Positions 62,501 through 64,000 of a stretch of DNA of 64,000 nucleotides are shown piece after piece (position 1 is the stretch's first letter; each line of letters opens with the position of its first letter). Made by a program: the position numbers and the translations under genes. The notes under the pieces are model-generated. The model worked only from the letters and a program-made list of their open reading frames with translations, had not been told where the DNA came from and made no database searches. Source of the DNA: Asparagopsis taxiformis. Lineage: Eukaryota; Rhodophyta; Florideophyceae; Bonnemaisoniales; Bonnemaisoniaceae. The stretch spans positions 1 through 64,000 of the forward strand of contig JALQPE010001837.1 in the NCBI GenBank assembly GCA_030407315.1, in the 5' to 3' direction.

Positions 62501-62766
62501 GTGTATCCGAACCCATTCCCCTGCACATTGATAATGCCGCTGCCATCACTGCTGCTACATCGAAATTCCCAACCCCCAAAACCCGTCATGTGGATGTTAA
62601 ATACCACTGGGTTCGCGAACAAGTTACTAACGGCCTTATTTCTCCCACTCATATTCCTTCTGACCGTAATCCTGCAGACCTCCTTACAAAAGCGCTCAAG
62701 CCTGCGCAATTTACTTCCAAACTGCCCCTCCTTCGCCTATCAGTGCCCTCGCCACGCGGCGACTGA
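59335..62766 (+). CDS. pol: Copia element 3 Pol (PR-integrase-RT-RNase H)
   Basis: 1,143 codons without a stop; the sense frame actually starts upstream of this ATG, at the nine-C run. A zinc-knuckle-like CSWHGSPHHSTDAC is followed by protease ASFLLDSGANPTHLA. Integrase: YHWHLKMNHAHPTKIH and CSGCALGKT (zinc), HTDICGPMP (Asp), HLTSDNAKEF (Asp), QENALAERINRS (Glu). RT: RKARCTVRGDRQIPD, FSTFHWDLESAFLHERF, YGCKQACKIF and the active site VITVDDFLVI, where T-V-D-D replaces the usual Y-V-D-D. RNase H: AFSDSDYASCPTTRRSTTGS and HIDNAAAITAA, ending KALKPAQFTSK. The decayed fragment at 6473-6850 belongs to the same lineage. Confidence 0.9.
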   Translation: MGSHKKHNVQPPPGYFGIWCSWHGSPHHSTDACRARRVQTTRRNLPPNRKPNFNNAAAAELPNLDHLNECPSPQNYQPIHTDPNLILSDNSDSVRPQENASFLLDSGANPTHLAHPLPGMKPSSSYTTTANGEHSPSTHRDTICIPLPNKHSLPSHTAVVVPTLHTNLLSVGQITKTHDVLFQDKYAFITTKSPPPPPHSILATIPKGRNGLYTTHLPINAAAAYAARTIPPKRSKAQNPKRAKKNLPSPNPPRIPHTPMVKKSRLHSSKIHQIDRKLNPKRKPSLRSRPLPKIRVPLPSTIRDYYHWHLKMNHAHPTKIHHMAKQNLVDNMPASLRRTPPKFTCSGCALGKTAAAPFRRHPRMDAIGTHLHTDICGPMPTPSFEGNRYFITFLDQGSRYLTVHCAPSKAAAGAKLADHILFTHATTPHRIRHLTSDNAKEFYTQRLNNLYTSEHIDTHPSIPHTPQENALAERINRSILNTARATLLASGLPLELWDFAVLSATDVHNHTPHNATQQLPAALWFAVKPNVITLLPFGTTGYVHNPAPLSKLQPRATLLHYIGRCDARHYYTYDPTTHKTGRCRMADFKPYHPTTDPVRVISSSAHTAVSLATEPKTLSEARAAPDAQEWSIAWNKELDSLEKRGTLTFIHKSKLPPGARLLPVTTVLKLKRDSDGNPILRKARCTVRGDRQIPDVHFDPNDISSPVANRDAIRSALAMAAAHGFSTFHWDLESAFLHERFTEDRQIYLHQPTRFDGSQKYPDHVARLTGNMYGCKQACKIFTEGLATFLLQNNFTRLPSDSSSFIQYHPTEKSLFILLVITVDDFLVITNHIPLANKVKQTLRSKYSLKDLGQVSHILGWKVDHSSSGITISQPGYISSLLDRFQLSNAKTFTSPIATELLVPSSTSNTLLDTSKFDYKSLIGSLRYLADSTRPDISFIVSYLGRVAHNPTSHDWKAAIRVLRYLKTSITSGIHYSRRFTSSLEAFSDSDYASCPTTRRSTTGSIIFYNGSPIAWQSRRQRCVSPSTFTAEYIAAFHTTQLLKTTANFFADVGIRVSEPIPLHIDNAAAITAATSKFPTPKTRHVDVKYHWVREQVTNGLISPTHIPSDRNPADLLTKALKPAQFTSKLPLLRLSVPSPRGD

Positions 62767-62777
62767 CGAATAACTAT
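62764..62777 (+). repeat. Extra copy of the LTR head upstream of the 3' LTR
   Basis: TGACGAATAACTAT at 62764-62777 equals the first 14 bases of the LTR at 62811. It overlaps the pol stop codon. The related fragment has the same layout at 6789 and 6841. Confidence 0.8.
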
Positions 62778-62810
62778 TCCTTAACGCGCCGAGCCCACTG
62801 CTAGCCGTCT

Positions 62811-62925
62811 TGACGAATAACTATACACATTACACCACTTTACAGTACCTCACAAGTATTTATTGACGCTCGTCGTCCTGCCACGAGCTACAAGTAAAGG
62901 GACTAAGCACATCATTTCTTTCACA
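62811..62925 (+). repeat. 3' LTR of Copia element 3
   Basis: 115 bp, same as the 5' LTR. Confidence 0.92.
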
Positions 62926-62930
62926 TTTTG

Positions 62931-64000
62931 TGCACAGTTTTGCTGAGCGGGCGGTGCTGGCACGAAGCCTGTTTTCATCATACGGAAATCTGGGGAACGG
63001 CAATAGGCTCTTACAGTTCAAACGTTGAAATGTGAAAGTATACCTGATGTTCGAAAAATTTAGAGAAGTAGCGTGACAGAATTTCACCGTAACGCGTTGA
63101 GAGTAAAGGCAGATATCCGGCGATCTCGGAGCTGAAATTAGCTGAGCCACTCGAAATTTCACATATCTCTGGGGCTGGTTACCATTGACGAATTCTTGCG
63201 ATTGGCTGCCTAAGCCAAACAACCGCAACCTCTCCGCATTTGACTGGTCAGTCAAAGCGAGATACGAGGCCTCCAAACTATGAAAGGACCTTGAAAAGTG
63301 CTGGTGAGTTCAAAATCTACGAATACGCATCATTCTATGACGCACATTTCCTTGGTATAGGGAACACGGACTTGTACGTCATAGAATCATGCAAGTGAAG
63401 GTCGTTCGATATGTATATTCCGGAGGGCAGCAGTCAATCATCGGTTCAACACGAGAAACGCTGAATAGAACTATGTCAGAGCGAATAGAAGGGGTGTTAT
63501 TCAAGTTGCGAGTCACATTTCAGCTCTTCGGTGACTGAGCAACAAACGCTGCCTGAATTTGCTCCAAGGGGGCACAAAAGAGCAAGCGGCTCAACTGCAG
63601 CATACAAAACAATCTCAACGGAGAGATATGCAGCCAACAGAGCTTTGCACTGAAATTCAAGGTGTGTTACTAAACGATGCAATCAACATGTACAGGAAGG
63701 AAGGTGTCAAACTACCAAGCCGGAAAAATTACAAGGAGAGAGACTAATCAGCAAGATACACCATTAATGGGTACCTAGCTGGAAAGGATGACTGATACAA
63801 GTTTCATAAGAACTGATATTGCAGTGCACTGTACATCAGATCATGATCCTGTGGGAACTGGAAAGGAGAAGGGCATAGATGATGAATATGAATCGCTAAG
63901 AATGGCATAGCGGGTACGAGAGGAAGTATATAAGATAGGAATAGACGTACGTCGATAATGTTGTGTGAACCAAGTGATCAAATTTTCCGTTGGGTAGGCA
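62931..64000. other. Right end of the window, nothing recognised
   Basis: No gene or repeat is supported. Frames at 62860-63276 (minus) and 63559-63747 (plus) lack domains and signals. Confidence 0.4.

Larger units (their letters stand above)
58204..62925 (+). mobile_element. Copia LTR retrotransposon with very short LTRs
   Basis: 4,722 bp. Two LTRs of only 115 bp (58204-58318 and 62811-62925), no differences seen, starting TGACGAATAACTATACAC and ending TTTCACA. Exact TSD TTTTG (58199-58203 and 62926-62930). Primer site GGTTATCGGCCCAG follows the left LTR. No purine tract precedes the right LTR; instead the LTR head TGACGAATAACTAT is repeated 47 bp upstream at 62764. Gag and Pol differ in frame only at a run of nine C. 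Probably recent and close to intact. Confidence 0.92.

Noticed and set aside
1..64000. CRISPR arrays, rRNA genes or bacterial-type operons
   Set aside because: No regularly spaced repeats, rRNA-like sequence or ribosome-binding-site pattern was seen; all evidence is for a eukaryotic nuclear region.

Overview
The window is nuclear DNA of a eukaryote. It has TATA-box promoters, secretory signal peptides, single-exon genes and a heavy load of LTR retrotransposons with target-site duplications (TSDs). Short intronless genes scattered between young Copia and Gypsy elements resemble the genomes of florideophyte red algae such as Chondrus; that assignment is inference from architecture, not proof.

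Layout. 1-6.9 kb is a retroelement graveyard: a decayed gag (minus), a decayed Copia pol, a Harbinger-type transposase and the 3' tail of another Copia. 7.2-33.7 kb is a host-gene neighbourhood in which almost every product is secreted or in a membrane: two divergent paralogues of an unknown three-TM protein, three paralogues of a secreted coiled-coil protein, a small Cys-rich secreted protein, a secreted metallo-beta-lactamase-fold protein, and two integrin-beta-like von Willebrand A proteins (one a pseudogene). A young Gypsy element (13086-18523) splits the second coiled-coil gene. 35.6-62.9 kb is dominated by complete LTR elements: Copia (35609-41091, minus), Gypsy with chromodomain (42293-48214, minus), Copia (52254-57388) and Copia with 115-bp LTRs (58204-62925). 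Between them lie an Arg-rich gene split by the second Gypsy, a broken LPMO-like gene and a secreted protein of six 8-cysteine repeats.

The most informative structure is a three-level nest at 42-48.4 kb: host gene, interrupted by a Gypsy element, whose pol is interrupted by a 435-bp miniature LTR element (TRIM, 44561-44995). Each level has an exact TSD, and removing each insertion leaves an uninterrupted reading frame. The TRIM carries a primer-binding site matching the initiator-tRNA-Met anticodon arm, shared with two Copia elements here, plus a tRNA-like T-arm. A solo LTR of the same family sits between the divergent membrane-protein genes.

Nine frameshifts in four otherwise well-preserved coding regions (membrane paralogue 2, the metallo-beta-lactamase gene, the vWA pseudogene, Copia 52254) all move the frame by -1, as single-base deletions would. 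One of these regions is a Copia element whose LTRs are almost identical. This suggests sequence undercalls or a strong deletion bias, and the integrity of these genes should be read with that in mind. All alignments and identities were judged by eye.
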